In this document: piece after piece, positions 17,784-26,775 of the stretch
Numbering within the stretch: position 1 is the stretch's first letter
Layout of the letters: every line of letters begins with the position of its first letter
NCBI RefSeq assembly: GCF_021129305.1
Contig: NZ_JAJOMB010000018.1
Span: forward strand, 1 to 64,000
Direction of reading: 5' to 3'
DNA length: 64,000 bases
Source of the DNA: Kineosporia babensis
Lineage (GTDB): Bacteria > Actinomycetota > Actinomycetes > Actinomycetales > Kineosporiaceae
Notes under the pieces: model-generated
The model's input: the letters and a program-made list of their open reading frames with translations, nothing else
What the model was told of the DNA's origin: nothing
Databases searched by the model: none
Made by a program: the position numbers and the translations under genes

Positions 17784-18652
17784 TGCCCCTGATCACGACC
17801 CCCGCCGGGGTGGAGGTCTACTACGAGACCGCCGGCGATCCGTCGGCCGAGCCGTTGGTGCTCCTGCACGGCGGCGGCGCCCAGCTGATCGGCTGGTCCG
17901 AGGAATTCGTGGCGCTGCTGGTGCAGGCCGGGTTCTTCGTGGTGCGCCCGGACAACCGGGACGTGGGCCTGTCCCAGCAGACCGGTGGGCCGGACGACCT
18001 GCTGGCCGACTACGACCTGAACGACATGGCCGACGACGTGCTGGCGCTGCTGGACCACCTGGGCATCGAGCGGGCCCATCTGACCGGGATGTCGATGGGC
18101 GGGTTCATCGCCCAGCTGATCGCGATCGCAAAGCCCGAGCGGGTGGCCAGTCTCGGCCTGATGTCCACGACCCCCTGCAGCGACGCGGAGTTCCTGGTCG
18201 GCGAGCCCGGTGACGGGCAACCGGTCACCCAGGCCCCGGAACTGCTCGAGCACGACGCGTACGTGCAGATGTTCGTCCGTGGGCAGCAGGGCCTGCAGTC
18301 GCCCGGTTTCCCCTTCGACGAACAGGAGTCGGCCGCGCTGGCGAAGCGCTACTACGAGCGCATCTACCGCCCGGACGGGCTGGTGCGGCAGTGGAACGCC
18401 ATGCTGCGTGGCCCGTTGGACCGCCGGGAGCAGCTGCGCGGGCTGGAGGTGCCGGCCGTCGTCATCCACGGCCGGCGCGACCAGCTGCTGAACCACCGCG
18501 CAGCCACGGAGTTCGCCGAGCTGTTGCCCCAGGCCGAGATCCACCTGTACGCGCAGATGGGCCACGACGTGCCCCGGGAACTGTGGCCCGAGTTCGTCAC
18601 CGTGCTGGCGCGCACCGCCGGGCTGGCCTCAGCGCCGGGCGGCGCCCAGTAG
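17783..18652 (+). CDS. Alpha/beta-fold hydrolase
   Basis: The 289-residue protein overlaps the ATPase stop by one base (TGATG), so it belongs to the transporter operon. The oxyanion segment is VLLHGGGAQLIGW. The nucleophile elbow is GMSMGGF (near residue 107), the acid is in HGRRDQL, and the catalytic His is in QMGHDVP near the end. It is likely an esterase or amidase acting on the imported compound. Its end overlaps the convergent PucR gene by 24 bp. Confidence 0.8.
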   Translation: MPLITTPAGVEVYYETAGDPSAEPLVLLHGGGAQLIGWSEEFVALLVQAGFFVVRPDNRDVGLSQQTGGPDDLLADYDLNDMADDVLALLDHLGIERAHLTGMSMGGFIAQLIAIAKPERVASLGLMSTTPCSDAEFLVGEPGDGQPVTQAPELLEHDAYVQMFVRGQQGLQSPGFPFDEQESAALAKRYYERIYRPDGLVRQWNAMLRGPLDRREQLRGLEVPAVVIHGRRDQLLNHRAATEFAELLPQAEIHLYAQMGHDVPRELWPEFVTVLARTAGLASAPGGAQ

Positions 18653-20107
18653 CCGCACCCGGCAGGCCAGTTCGAGGGCGAAGCGGGTGTCCGGGTCGTC
18701 GAGGTCGAGCTGCAGCGTTTCGCGCACTCGCTTGAGCCGGTAGCCCACGGCGTTGGGATGCAGGTTCAGCTCCTTTCCGGCGTGCGCGAGCGAGTTGCGG
18801 TGCGAGAGGTACGACAGCAGCGTCACAACGGCGGTGTGCGCCCGCTCGGGGCCCTGCGCGTCCAGCGGGTGCAGGATGTCGGCCAGCAGGCTGCGGCTGG
18901 TGGGTGAGGCGTACACGTCGAGCAGCACCCGCCGCAGCCCGGTCACGTCGGTCAGCTCGACGCTGCCCAGACGTCCGGCGGCGATGGCGGTTTCGGCGGC
19001 GATCCGGGCCTCGGCCGCGGAGGAGCGCAGACCGCCGGCGCCGAGCTGGGGTGTGCCCAGCCCCAGGGTGTAGGCCCACTGCGGCCCGGCCAGGCCCTGC
19101 GCGTAGGCCTGCACCCGTTCGGCCACTTCCCGCAGGCGGCGCTGGTGGTCGCCTGCGCCGTGTTCCTCGGTGCTCACCAGGATCAGGTCGTCCTGGACGA
19201 AGGCCACGTGCCACATCTCCTCCCGGCCCTCGACCAGCTGCAGGGTGAACAGTTCCAGGGCCGGCTGCACGCTGCGCGGGGCCCGGGCCTGCGGTACCGA
19301 GAGCCCGGTCGGGGTCAGCCAGGCGGCGGCGTGCGAGAGCTGCAGCGGCAGGCCGAGCCGGGCCGCCGGTCCGACAAAGCCCTCTACCCGCGATGACTCG
19401 GCCAGGATCAGCTCGACGATCAGGTCGGCCCGGGACTGGGTGGGCGCGAACCGGTCGCTGATCTGGCGCTGGGCGGCCCGGGACATCAGCGAGGCCACCA
19501 CCGGCCGGGCCACCGCGACGGCCGGGTCGTCGGCCGATCCCGCCAGCCGGCCGATCGGCACCTCGCCCACACAGACCGCATCGGTGGCCGACCACAGCAC
19601 GTCGGTGTCGGCGACCAGGGCCATCTCGGCGCCCAGGGCCCGGTTGGCGGCCGCCAGAATGTCTTCTGGCCCACCACTGCGGGCCGCCTCCGAGGCTTTC
19701 TCGATGCCGTGTGCAGCACGGGTGATGGCCTCGGACGCACCCGCCGAGAGCATCCGGTCCACGGAAAGCGCCAGCTGGGCCGACTTCGCGCCGGGCGCAG
19801 CGAAAACCGTTACCCCACTGCGTTCGGCCAGCACCCGGGCGGTCGCGGGCAGGCCCAGATCGGTGGTGAAGACGATCCCCGCCAGCTCACGGGCCCCGGC
19901 CTGGCGCACGGCCACGTCCAGCCGGTACGGCGCCGGGGGAGTGTCTCCGGGAACGATCACCAAAGTCCCGGCGGCGACAGTGCTCAGCTGCTCCAGCGAC
20001 GCCACCTCGACCCGCGCAACGGCGCGGTCCTGCGCCGGCCCGCCGCGCAGCTGCAGTCCCAGTCGTTCGGCCTGTCCCTGAAGGTCGGCAATGGTCACTT
20101 GTGCCAT
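18629..20107 (-). CDS. PucR-family transcriptional regulator
   Basis: The 492-residue protein starts at the ATG at 20107 (MAQVTIADLQGQAERLG). Residues about 1-130 match the PucR N-terminal ligand domain (LVIVPGDTPPAPYRLDVAVRQAGARELAGIVF). A middle GGDEF-like/unknown region follows. The end is a PucR-type HTH: LLSYLSHRNSLAHAGKELN with LHPNAVGYRLKRVRETLQ. PucR relatives respond to purine-degradation and related amide metabolites. It diverges from the DUF917/hydantoinase operon and overlaps the end of the hydrolase gene, so it probably governs both. Confidence 0.85.
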   Translation of the reverse strand: MAQVTIADLQGQAERLGLQLRGGPAQDRAVARVEVASLEQLSTVAAGTLVIVPGDTPPAPYRLDVAVRQAGARELAGIVFTTDLGLPATARVLAERSGVTVFAAPGAKSAQLALSVDRMLSAGASEAITRAAHGIEKASEAARSGGPEDILAAANRALGAEMALVADTDVLWSATDAVCVGEVPIGRLAGSADDPAVAVARPVVASLMSRAAQRQISDRFAPTQSRADLIVELILAESSRVEGFVGPAARLGLPLQLSHAAAWLTPTGLSVPQARAPRSVQPALELFTLQLVEGREEMWHVAFVQDDLILVSTEEHGAGDHQRRLREVAERVQAYAQGLAGPQWAYTLGLGTPQLGAGGLRSSAAEARIAAETAIAAGRLGSVELTDVTGLRRVLLDVYASPTSRSLLADILHPLDAQGPERAHTAVVTLLSYLSHRNSLAHAGKELNLHPNAVGYRLKRVRETLQLDLDDPDTRFALELACRVRLLGAARR

Positions 20108-20169
20108 CGCCACAGTATGACCAGATTCTCTGAGCCCCCGGACCATAGGGGAGCCCGGGCGGGGTTTCT

Positions 20170-21279
20170 ATGGTGATGCCCATGGCTCATACATCCCCCG
20201 CCGCTGCGCCGGGCGCGTTCGTCGCCGCCTCGGACGTCGCGGCCCTGGCCGCCGGCGCGGCCGTCTTCGGTACCGGTGGCGGCGGTGCGGTGCACACCTC
20301 CCAGGTCGTGGCCGAGCAGGCGCTGCAGGAGCACGGCCCGGTCCCGCTGGTGACGGTCGACGATTTGGGCCCGGACGACCTGGTGATGCTGATGTCCGGC
20401 ATCGGCGCCCCCACCGTGGGGATCGAGATGCTCTCTTCCCGGCACCAGATCGACCTGCTGGTGCGCGAGGCGCAGATCGCCGCCGGCCGCCCGATCACCA
20501 CCCTGATGGCCGCCGAGATCGGGGGCAGCAACGGGGTCGGCCCGGTCGGCTGGGCGGCCCGCCTCGGCCTGAAACTGCTGGACGCCGACGGGATGGGCCG
20601 CGCGTTCCCGAGCGCGGCCATGGTCTCGATGAACGTGGCCGAGTTGCCCTGCGACTTCGCCATCCTCAGCGACGTGGTCGGCAACGTCTCGGTGATCAAG
20701 ACCATCGACCTGCACTGGCTGGAGCGCCACGCCCGGGCCCTGACCGTGGCCAGCGGCTCGATCTGCCTGGGCGCGCACTACCCGATGACCGCCGAGACCG
20801 CCCGCGGCGCAGTGGTCGAGGGCACCGTCAGCGCGGCGATCCGGGTCGGGCACGCCCTGCTGTCCGCGGCCGACCCGGTCCAGGCGGTGGCGGCCGAGCT
20901 GAACGGGGCGATCCTGCTCACCGGCAAGATCACCGACCTGGACCGGCGCACCGAGGACGGCTTCGCGCGGGGCTCGGTGACGATCGCCGGGACCGGCGCC
21001 GACCGGGGACGCCTGCAGCGCCTGGAACTTCAGAACGAGAACCTGGTCGTGCTGGAGGACGGTGAGGTTCTGGTCAGCGTGCCGGACAACGTGACCATCA
21101 TCGACGCCGAGACCGGCCAGGCGATCAGCACCGAGATGCTGCGCTACGGGCAGCGGGTCGCGGTGCTCGCCTGGGCCTGCGACCCGATCTGGCGCACCCC
21201 GCGCGGTTTGGAACTGGCCGGCCCGGCCGCCTTCGGCTACGACCTCGACTACGTGCCCTTCAAGGAGATCAACCGATGA
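20170..21279 (+). CDS. DUF917 (S-methyl-thiohydantoin desulfurase-like) protein
   Basis: The frame opens at the ATG at 20170 with further ATGs at 20176 and 20182. No strong ribosome site separates them, so the N-terminus is uncertain by up to four residues. The 369-residue protein has DUF917 hallmarks: AAGAAVFGTGGGGAVH, LVMLMSGIGAPTVGIEML, the central TTLMAAEIGGSNGVGP, and LMSMN-like AMVSMNVAE. The C-terminal part (LENENLVV-like QNENLVVLEDGEVLVSVPDNVT) is the second domain. Family members sit beside hydantoinase genes, and one was linked to S-methyl-thiohydantoin breakdown. The next gene encodes a hydantoinase A-type protein, supporting a hydantoin-like substrate. Confidence 0.8.
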   Translation: MVMPMAHTSPAAAPGAFVAASDVAALAAGAAVFGTGGGGAVHTSQVVAEQALQEHGPVPLVTVDDLGPDDLVMLMSGIGAPTVGIEMLSSRHQIDLLVREAQIAAGRPITTLMAAEIGGSNGVGPVGWAARLGLKLLDADGMGRAFPSAAMVSMNVAELPCDFAILSDVVGNVSVIKTIDLHWLERHARALTVASGSICLGAHYPMTAETARGAVVEGTVSAAIRVGHALLSAADPVQAVAAELNGAILLTGKITDLDRRTEDGFARGSVTIAGTGADRGRLQRLELQNENLVVLEDGEVLVSVPDNVTIIDAETGQAISTEMLRYGQRVAVLAWACDPIWRTPRGLELAGPAAFGYDLDYVPFKEINR

Positions 21280-22844
21280 GCCGCGATCTGTCCCTGGGCG
21301 TCGACGTCGGCGGCACCAACACCGACGCCGTCGTCATCGACGCCGACGGCCAGGTCCTGGCCTCGACGAAACAACCCACCAGCGAGGACGTCACCACTGG
21401 CATCCGCGCCGCCATCTCCGCGGTCCTCACCCAACTGGGGGACGCCCGTCCTCAGGTTTCGCGGGTCATGCTGGGTACCACTCATGCCACGAATGCGATC
21501 GTGGCCCGGCGGGATCTGGACCGGGTCGCGGCGATCCGGCTGGGCGCTCCGGCTGCCACCGAGTACCCGCCACTGCTGGGCTGGCCGCCCGCCCTGGCGC
21601 AGAAGGTCCTGGCCGGCTCGGCCATGCTGGGCGGTGGCCACATGGTCGACGGCACTCCGATCACCCCGCTCGACCGCGACGGCATCCGCCGATTCCTCGA
21701 CCAGACAGAGGATTTCGACGCTGTGTCGGTCACCGGGATCTTCAGCCCGTCCGGACCGGAGCAGGAACTGGAGGTGGCCGACCTGATCCGGGCCCACCTC
21801 GGCGCCGACGCCCGGGTCTTCCTCAGCCAGGACATCGGCCCCACCGGCCTGCTGGAACGCGAGAACGCCACCGTCCTGAACGCGGCCCTGTACAGCGTGG
21901 CCCGCTCGGTCACCGAGGCCCTGGTCACCGTCGTCACCGAGGAAGGGCTCGAGGCCGCCACCTTCTTCGCCCAGAACGACGGCACCCTGATGTCCCTGGA
22001 CCACGCCGCCCTCTACCCGGTGCTCACCATCGGCTCCGGCCCGGCCAACTCGATCCGGGGCGCCGCCCACCTTTCCGGGGCCGAGCACGCCATCGTGGTC
22101 GACGTCGGCGGTACTACTTCCGATCTCGGCGTGGTGGTCAACGGTTTCCCGCGCGAGTCCACCCTGCCGCGCGAGATCGGCGGTGTGCGAACCAACTTCC
22201 GGATGCCGGACATCCTCAGCCTCGGCATCGGCGGCGGCACCATCGTCGACCTGGTCACCGGCGCGGTCGGCCCCGGCTCGGTCGGCCACCGAATCACCAC
22301 CGAAGCCCTGCTCTTCGGCGGACCCACGGCCACCCTCACCGACGCCGCGGCCCTCAAGAGCACACCGGTCGAAGGACGCTCGCTGCCGGATCTGCCGGGC
22401 AGCACCGGCCGGATGCTGAGCGCCGCGCTCGAGGAAGCCCGGCGCCGGCTCGAAGACGCGGTGGAACGGCTCTCCCTCGGACGTGCCGACCTGCCCCTGG
22501 TCGTGGTGGGCGGAGGTGGCTTCCTGGTCCCCGACCAGGTGCCCGGCGCCGGGCCCGTGCTGCGTCCCGGAAACGGTGACGTGGCCAACGCCGTGGGTGC
22601 GGCAATCTCCCTGGCCGGGGGCCGGGCCGACCAGATCAGCAGCCTCGACGAACGAGAAGCCGCGATCCAGGCCGCCTCGGAAGCGGCCGTGGCCAAGGCC
22701 ATTCATGCCGGCGCCGACCCGCTGCAGGTCACGGTCGTCGACATCCTCGAGACCCCGGTGACCTACACCGACCGGCCCACGGTCAAGGTCTCGGTCAAGG
22801 CGGCCGGCCCCTTGGCCCGGCTCGGCGAGCGGATGAACGCATGA
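21276..22844 (+). CDS. Hydantoinase/oxoprolinase family protein (HyuA-like)
   Basis: The 522-residue protein overlaps the DUF917 stop as ATGA. It starts with an actin/HSP70-type phosphate loop GVDVGGTNTDAVV (residues about 8-20). It contains LGTTHATNAIVARRDL, VFLSQDIGPTGLLERENATVLNAA, a second phosphate motif AIVVDVGGTTSDLGVV, and LVVVGGGGFLVP. These are features of ATP-dependent hydantoinase/oxoprolinase large subunits. No HyuB-like partner is present, and the DUF917 protein may take its place. It likely opens a five-membered cyclic amide in the cytoplasm. Confidence 0.87.
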   Translation: MSRDLSLGVDVGGTNTDAVVIDADGQVLASTKQPTSEDVTTGIRAAISAVLTQLGDARPQVSRVMLGTTHATNAIVARRDLDRVAAIRLGAPAATEYPPLLGWPPALAQKVLAGSAMLGGGHMVDGTPITPLDRDGIRRFLDQTEDFDAVSVTGIFSPSGPEQELEVADLIRAHLGADARVFLSQDIGPTGLLERENATVLNAALYSVARSVTEALVTVVTEEGLEAATFFAQNDGTLMSLDHAALYPVLTIGSGPANSIRGAAHLSGAEHAIVVDVGGTTSDLGVVVNGFPRESTLPREIGGVRTNFRMPDILSLGIGGGTIVDLVTGAVGPGSVGHRITTEALLFGGPTATLTDAAALKSTPVEGRSLPDLPGSTGRMLSAALEEARRRLEDAVERLSLGRADLPLVVVGGGGFLVPDQVPGAGPVLRPGNGDVANAVGAAISLAGGRADQISSLDEREAAIQAASEAAVAKAIHAGADPLQVTVVDILETPVTYTDRPTVKVSVKAAGPLARLGERMNA

Positions 22845-23992
22845 ACGAGTTGGTCGCCCTACGCCGGGCCCTGCACCAGGAACCAGAGGTCGGCCTGCAC
22901 CTGCCCAGGACCCAGGCCACTTTGCTGCAGGCCCTGGACGGGCTTGGTCTGGAGATCACCACCGGCAGCGGCCTGACCTCGATCACGGCCGTACTGCGGG
23001 GCGGCCGGCCCGGGCCGGTGGTGCTTCTGCGCTCGGACATGGACGGCCTGCCGGTCACCGAGGCCAGCGGCCTGGACTACGCCTCCACCAATGGGGCAAT
23101 GCATGCCTGCGGCCACGACCTGCACATGGCCGGGCTGGTCGGAGCGGCGCGGCTTCTGGCCGCCCGCCGCGAAGAACTGCCCGGCACCGTCGTCTTCATG
23201 TTCCAGCCGGGGGAGGAGGGCTACGCCGGTGGCCGCCTGATGATCGAGGAAGGTGTCCTCGACGCCGCCGGACAGCGACCCGTCGCCGCCTACGCCGTGC
23301 ACGTCGACTGCCTGACCCCGGCCGGTCAGGCCGTCACCCGGCTGGGACCGATCATGGCCAGCGTCGGCACCTTACGGCTGCGCGTACGCGGCACCGGCGG
23401 TCACGCCGCCTACCCCCACCACGCCACCGATCCGGTTCCGGCCGCCGCTCAGATAATCCTGGCAGTGCAGACTTTCGCCGCCCGCCGCGTTCCGGTCACC
23501 GACCCAGCAGTGATCTCGGTGACCCGGATGACCACCGACTCGGCCGCGGGCAACGTGCTGGCCTCCTCAGTCGAACTGGAGGCGAACATCCGCACGCTTT
23601 CCCGCGAAACCCTCGCCCTCGTCCGTAATCAACTACCAGCGCTGCTCACCGCGGTGGGGGAGGCCCACGGATGCACGGTCGAGTCCGAATTCATCGACTC
23701 CTACCCGGTGACCGTGAACGACCCGGACGAGACCACCCGCGTCCTCGATCTTCTCGACGAGCTGTACGGCAAGAACGTGGTGCGGCTGCCGTTCCCGGGA
23801 ATGGCCTCGGAAGATTTCGCCTACGTGCTGGAGGAAGTACCGGGAACACTGGTCTTCCTCGGGGCCGGTTCCCCGGATGCGGAGAGCGGGCCGATGCACT
23901 CCGAGCGGGCGCTCTTCGACGACTCACGGCTCGATGAGCACGCGGCGCTGCTGGTGGAGCTGGCCTGGCGGCGCCTGCAGGCGAGGGGCTGA
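22841..23992 (+). CDS. M20 family amidohydrolase (N-acyl amino acid hydrolase-like)
   Basis: The 383-residue protein overlaps the HyuA-like stop (ATGA). It begins LRRALHQEPEVGLHLPRTQ, typical of aminoacylase-1/hippurate hydrolase-like M20D enzymes. Metal ligands appear in LLRSDMDGLPV, MHACGHDLHMAG and FQPGEEGYAGG. A dimerisation lid starts at GTGGHAAYPHHATDP, and the last ligand region is MASEDFAYVLEEVPG. It should hydrolyse the N-acyl or N-carbamoyl amino acid made by the hydantoinase pair, completing the pathway. It is convergent with the next gene, 6 bp away. Confidence 0.88.
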   Translation: MNELVALRRALHQEPEVGLHLPRTQATLLQALDGLGLEITTGSGLTSITAVLRGGRPGPVVLLRSDMDGLPVTEASGLDYASTNGAMHACGHDLHMAGLVGAARLLAARREELPGTVVFMFQPGEEGYAGGRLMIEEGVLDAAGQRPVAAYAVHVDCLTPAGQAVTRLGPIMASVGTLRLRVRGTGGHAAYPHHATDPVPAAAQIILAVQTFAARRVPVTDPAVISVTRMTTDSAAGNVLASSVELEANIRTLSRETLALVRNQLPALLTAVGEAHGCTVESEFIDSYPVTVNDPDETTRVLDLLDELYGKNVVRLPFPGMASEDFAYVLEEVPGTLVFLGAGSPDAESGPMHSERALFDDSRLDEHAALLVELAWRRLQARG

Positions 23993-23998
23993 TCGCCC

Positions 23999-24808
23999 TC
24001 ACCCGGCAGCCAGCCTGCGCAGACCGATATGGGACGGGGTACCCGGCTCGGCGGTCAGGGTCACCAGTTGCTGGTCCGGCTCGAAGGCGCTGACCAGGTT
24101 CGACCACTGCAAGGACAGATCACCGACGACCGGGTGCCGGAACAGCTTGGTGCCCACGCTGTGCGCGGCCACCCCGTGATCGGCCCACCAGCGCCGGAAG
24201 TTCGCATCCACGGGGGAGAGCCGGGCGATCAGGTCGGCCAGCCGCGGGTCGTCCGGTCGTCGGGCCGCCTCCATCCGCACCTGCTCCACGCAGCCGCGGG
24301 TCATGTCTTCCCAGTCCACGTAGAGCTTCCGGAAGTACGGCTCACGCAGCAGGAGCCACAGAAAGTTGCGCTCCGAGGGCGGATACCGGCCGAAGTCCAG
24401 ATACAGCGCGGCGGCCAGCGGATTCCAGCCCAGGATGGTGGTGTAGGACCCGAGGACGATGGCGGGAACGTAGGTGAAGTCGTCCAGCAGACGCTGCAGT
24501 TCCGGCTGGACCTTCTGTTCCTGCGCCGACGCCCGGCCGGTCTCCTTGCCCGCCAGCTCGAACAGATACCGGCGCTCGTCGTCGTTCAGGTGCAGCACCT
24601 GCGCCAGCGCGGCAAGCACCGGCTCCGAGGCCCGCCGTCGCCCCTGCTCCAGACGGGCGTAGAAGTCGGGGCTGATCGAGGCCAGTTGTGCGACCTCTTC
24701 GCGGCGCAGCCCGTTGACCCGGCGCCGTCCGCCCGGCAGGGGCAGTCCGGCCGCGACCGGATCCAGGCCCTGGCGCCGGGCCCGCAGAAAGTCGCCCAGT
24801 TCGTTCAC
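23999..24808 (-). CDS. Xre-type (MmyB-like) transcriptional regulator
   Basis: The start is the GTG at 24808 (VNELGDFLRARRQGLDP), with GGAG just upstream. Further in-frame sequence upstream overlaps the divergent gene. The 269-residue protein has an N-terminal HTH at residues 1-70 (RVNGLRREEVAQLASISPDFYARLEQGRR) and a MmyB-like PAS ligand domain. Signature segments are VPAIVLGSYTTILGWNPLAAAL, ERNFLWLLLREPYFRKLYVDWE and WWADHGVAAHSVGTKLFRHPVVGDLSL. Such regulators usually control a divergent gene, here the alpha/beta hydrolase starting 64 bp away. Confidence 0.88.
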   Translation of the reverse strand: MNELGDFLRARRQGLDPVAAGLPLPGGRRRVNGLRREEVAQLASISPDFYARLEQGRRRASEPVLAALAQVLHLNDDERRYLFELAGKETGRASAQEQKVQPELQRLLDDFTYVPAIVLGSYTTILGWNPLAAALYLDFGRYPPSERNFLWLLLREPYFRKLYVDWEDMTRGCVEQVRMEAARRPDDPRLADLIARLSPVDANFRRWWADHGVAAHSVGTKLFRHPVVGDLSLQWSNLVSAFEPDQQLVTLTAEPGTPSHIGLRRLAAG

Positions 24809-24872
24809 CGCTCCATCCTGGGACAACTCTGGCCCCTTTTGCGCGTCGAGCCGGTGCGCGAGCCTGTCGGGC

Positions 24873-25775
24873 ATGAAGACCAGCGTCACGTTCACCGGGA
24901 GCGGCCTGCGGATGGCAGGCATCCTGTTCACCCCGGAGCAGCCCATCGCCACCCCGATGCCGGCGATCGTCATCGGCCACCCGGGCGGAGGCGTCAAGGA
25001 GCAGTCGCCCAGCATCTACGCCGAACGCCTGGCCCGTGCGGGCTTCGCCGCGTTCGTGTTCGACGCCGCCTACCAGGGCGAGAGCGAGGGAGAACCCCGT
25101 TCCCTGGAGAACCCGTTCCAGCGGGCCGAAGACGTCAAGAACGCCGTGAGCTACCTGAGCACCCGTGAGGACATCGACCCCGAGCGGATCGGCGCCCTCG
25201 GCATCTGTGCCTCCGGCGGATACGTCTCCTACGCCGTGCAGACCGACCTACGGGTGAAAGCGGTGGCCACGGTCAGCGGCACGGACATGGGCGTGGTGAT
25301 GCGCGACGGGATCGGCGACACCCAGACCCCGCAGCAGCGGCAGGCCCTGCTGCGACAGGCGAACGCCGCGCGCACGGCCGAAGCCCGCGACGGCAAGGTG
25401 GTGCGTCAGGAATGGGTGCCGCACGAGCTGCCCGAAGGCGCACCGCAGGACCTACAGGAGGTCTTTGACTTCTACCGCACGCCGCGGGGCTTTCACCCGC
25501 GCGCGATCCAGCCCTGGCCGGTGCGCAACCTGGACCAGATGGTGCAGTACGACTCCTGGGCCCTGATCCGGCTGATCGCCCCGCGGCCGCTGCTGATGAT
25601 CATCGGCTCGGAGGCCCACACCGGCTACCTGAGCCGGCGCGCGATCGAGATGGCGGGTGAGCCCAAGGAGTTGTTCGTGATCGACGGAGCGACCCACTAC
25701 AGCCTCTACGACCAGGACGAGCACGTCACCCCAGCGGTGGCGCGGATGGTCGAGTTCTTCAGCAAGAACCTCTGA
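24873..25775 (+). CDS. Alpha/beta hydrolase (YcjY / dienelactone-hydrolase-like)
   Basis: The 300-residue form starts at the ATG at 24873 (MKTSVTFTGSGLRMAGILF). The longer frame runs antisense into the regulator. It has the oxyanion segment VIGHPGGGVKEQS, AFVFDAAYQGESEGEPR, and a nucleophile elbow GICASGGYVSYA. The Asp/His region includes LLMIIGSEAHTGYLS and DGATHYSLYDQ. Relatives act on acyl or lactone substrates, many of unknown specificity. The divergent MmyB-like regulator is the likely switch. Confidence 0.82.
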   Translation: MKTSVTFTGSGLRMAGILFTPEQPIATPMPAIVIGHPGGGVKEQSPSIYAERLARAGFAAFVFDAAYQGESEGEPRSLENPFQRAEDVKNAVSYLSTREDIDPERIGALGICASGGYVSYAVQTDLRVKAVATVSGTDMGVVMRDGIGDTQTPQQRQALLRQANAARTAEARDGKVVRQEWVPHELPEGAPQDLQEVFDFYRTPRGFHPRAIQPWPVRNLDQMVQYDSWALIRLIAPRPLLMIIGSEAHTGYLSRRAIEMAGEPKELFVIDGATHYSLYDQDEHVTPAVARMVEFFSKNL

Positions 25776-25791
25776 CCGTGGCCATGGCAGC

Positions 25792-26637
25792 TCAGGCCGG
25801 GGTCAGGTAGGCGGTGGTGGCCTTCGCCCCGCTCGCGATCAGCTCCTTCTTCTGCTCCGGGGTGATCGTGAAGTCGAGGGTGCTGATGCCCAGGACGTCG
25901 ATGAACACGGTGCGCTTGACGTCGGCCGGGGTGGCCATCAGATAGTCGAACTGGGCTCGTTTTTCGGTCTCGTAGAGCGCCTCCACGAAACCGGTGCGGC
26001 TGGTGATCGCCGGGCCCGGCGCCGGGTCGGGCAGGCCGAGGTGGAAGCCCAGGGTGGCGCTCGGATCGGTGGCGTCGAACATTTCGAGGGGGTAGTTCCA
26101 GACCGTGCCGCCGTCGACGAGGAGCTTGCCGGGCAACTGGCTGTCGGTGACCGGAATGAAGGCCAGGGCGATCGACATCGACATCCGCACGCCCCGGGAC
26201 ACTTTCAGGTTCGGGTACGTCTCATGGGAAAGCGTCACCCGTTCCCGGCTCACCAGGTCGCACGTGACGATGCGCAGGTCCTTGCCGGTGCTCCGGTACA
26301 GCTCGGCGAACGTCGGGTCACCGGACAGGTGGGTCTGCATCCACTTCTCGAAACGATCGCCCGTGTACCAGCCGTAGTGTTCCAGAAGATGCTCGATACC
26401 AACGGGTTTGGAGGTCGGGTCCTCGAAGGTGGTGAAGTCGAGGTCCATGAACAGGGTCTGCATCTCGTCGGGGGTGTACCCGGCCGCCACGAGAGAGGCG
26501 GTGATCGCGCCGGCCGAGGTGCCGGCGACGGCGTCGATACCGGAGAGGATGTTCTGTTCGGCGAGGACCTGGAGAGCGCCGACGTAGGCGACTCCCTTGA
26601 CCCCGCCGCCCGAGAAGACCAGGTTCGAGTACGTCAT
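25792..26637 (-). CDS. Patatin-like phospholipase
   Basis: The 281-residue protein starts at the ATG at 26637 (MTYSNLVFSGGGVKG). The oxyanion hole is SGGGVKGVAYVGAL. The nucleophile elbow is GTSAGA (Ser near residue 42), and the catalytic Asp is in LLVDGGTVWNYP. These give the Ser-Asp dyad of patatin lipases, which release fatty acids from membrane lipids. It has no signal peptide. It lies downstream of the GGDEF-EAL gene on the same strand with a 138-bp gap and is convergent with the hydrolase gene. Confidence 0.88.
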   Translation of the reverse strand: MTYSNLVFSGGGVKGVAYVGALQVLAEQNILSGIDAVAGTSAGAITASLVAAGYTPDEMQTLFMDLDFTTFEDPTSKPVGIEHLLEHYGWYTGDRFEKWMQTHLSGDPTFAELYRSTGKDLRIVTCDLVSRERVTLSHETYPNLKVSRGVRMSMSIALAFIPVTDSQLPGKLLVDGGTVWNYPLEMFDATDPSATLGFHLGLPDPAPGPAITSRTGFVEALYETEKRAQFDYLMATPADVKRTVFIDVLGISTLDFTITPEQKKELIASGAKATTAYLTPA

Positions 26638-26775
26638 GATCGCCCTTTTCCGCAAGAAGGGGAAACTCGGAGCGCTCACGCTAGGGCCTGGCCGCCGGCT
26701 TCTGCGGCGGCGGCCGCGGCCCGGTCACCAGGTCCGCAGTTCCGGCACAAACGGTCTTCAATCGGTCAAAAGGCT

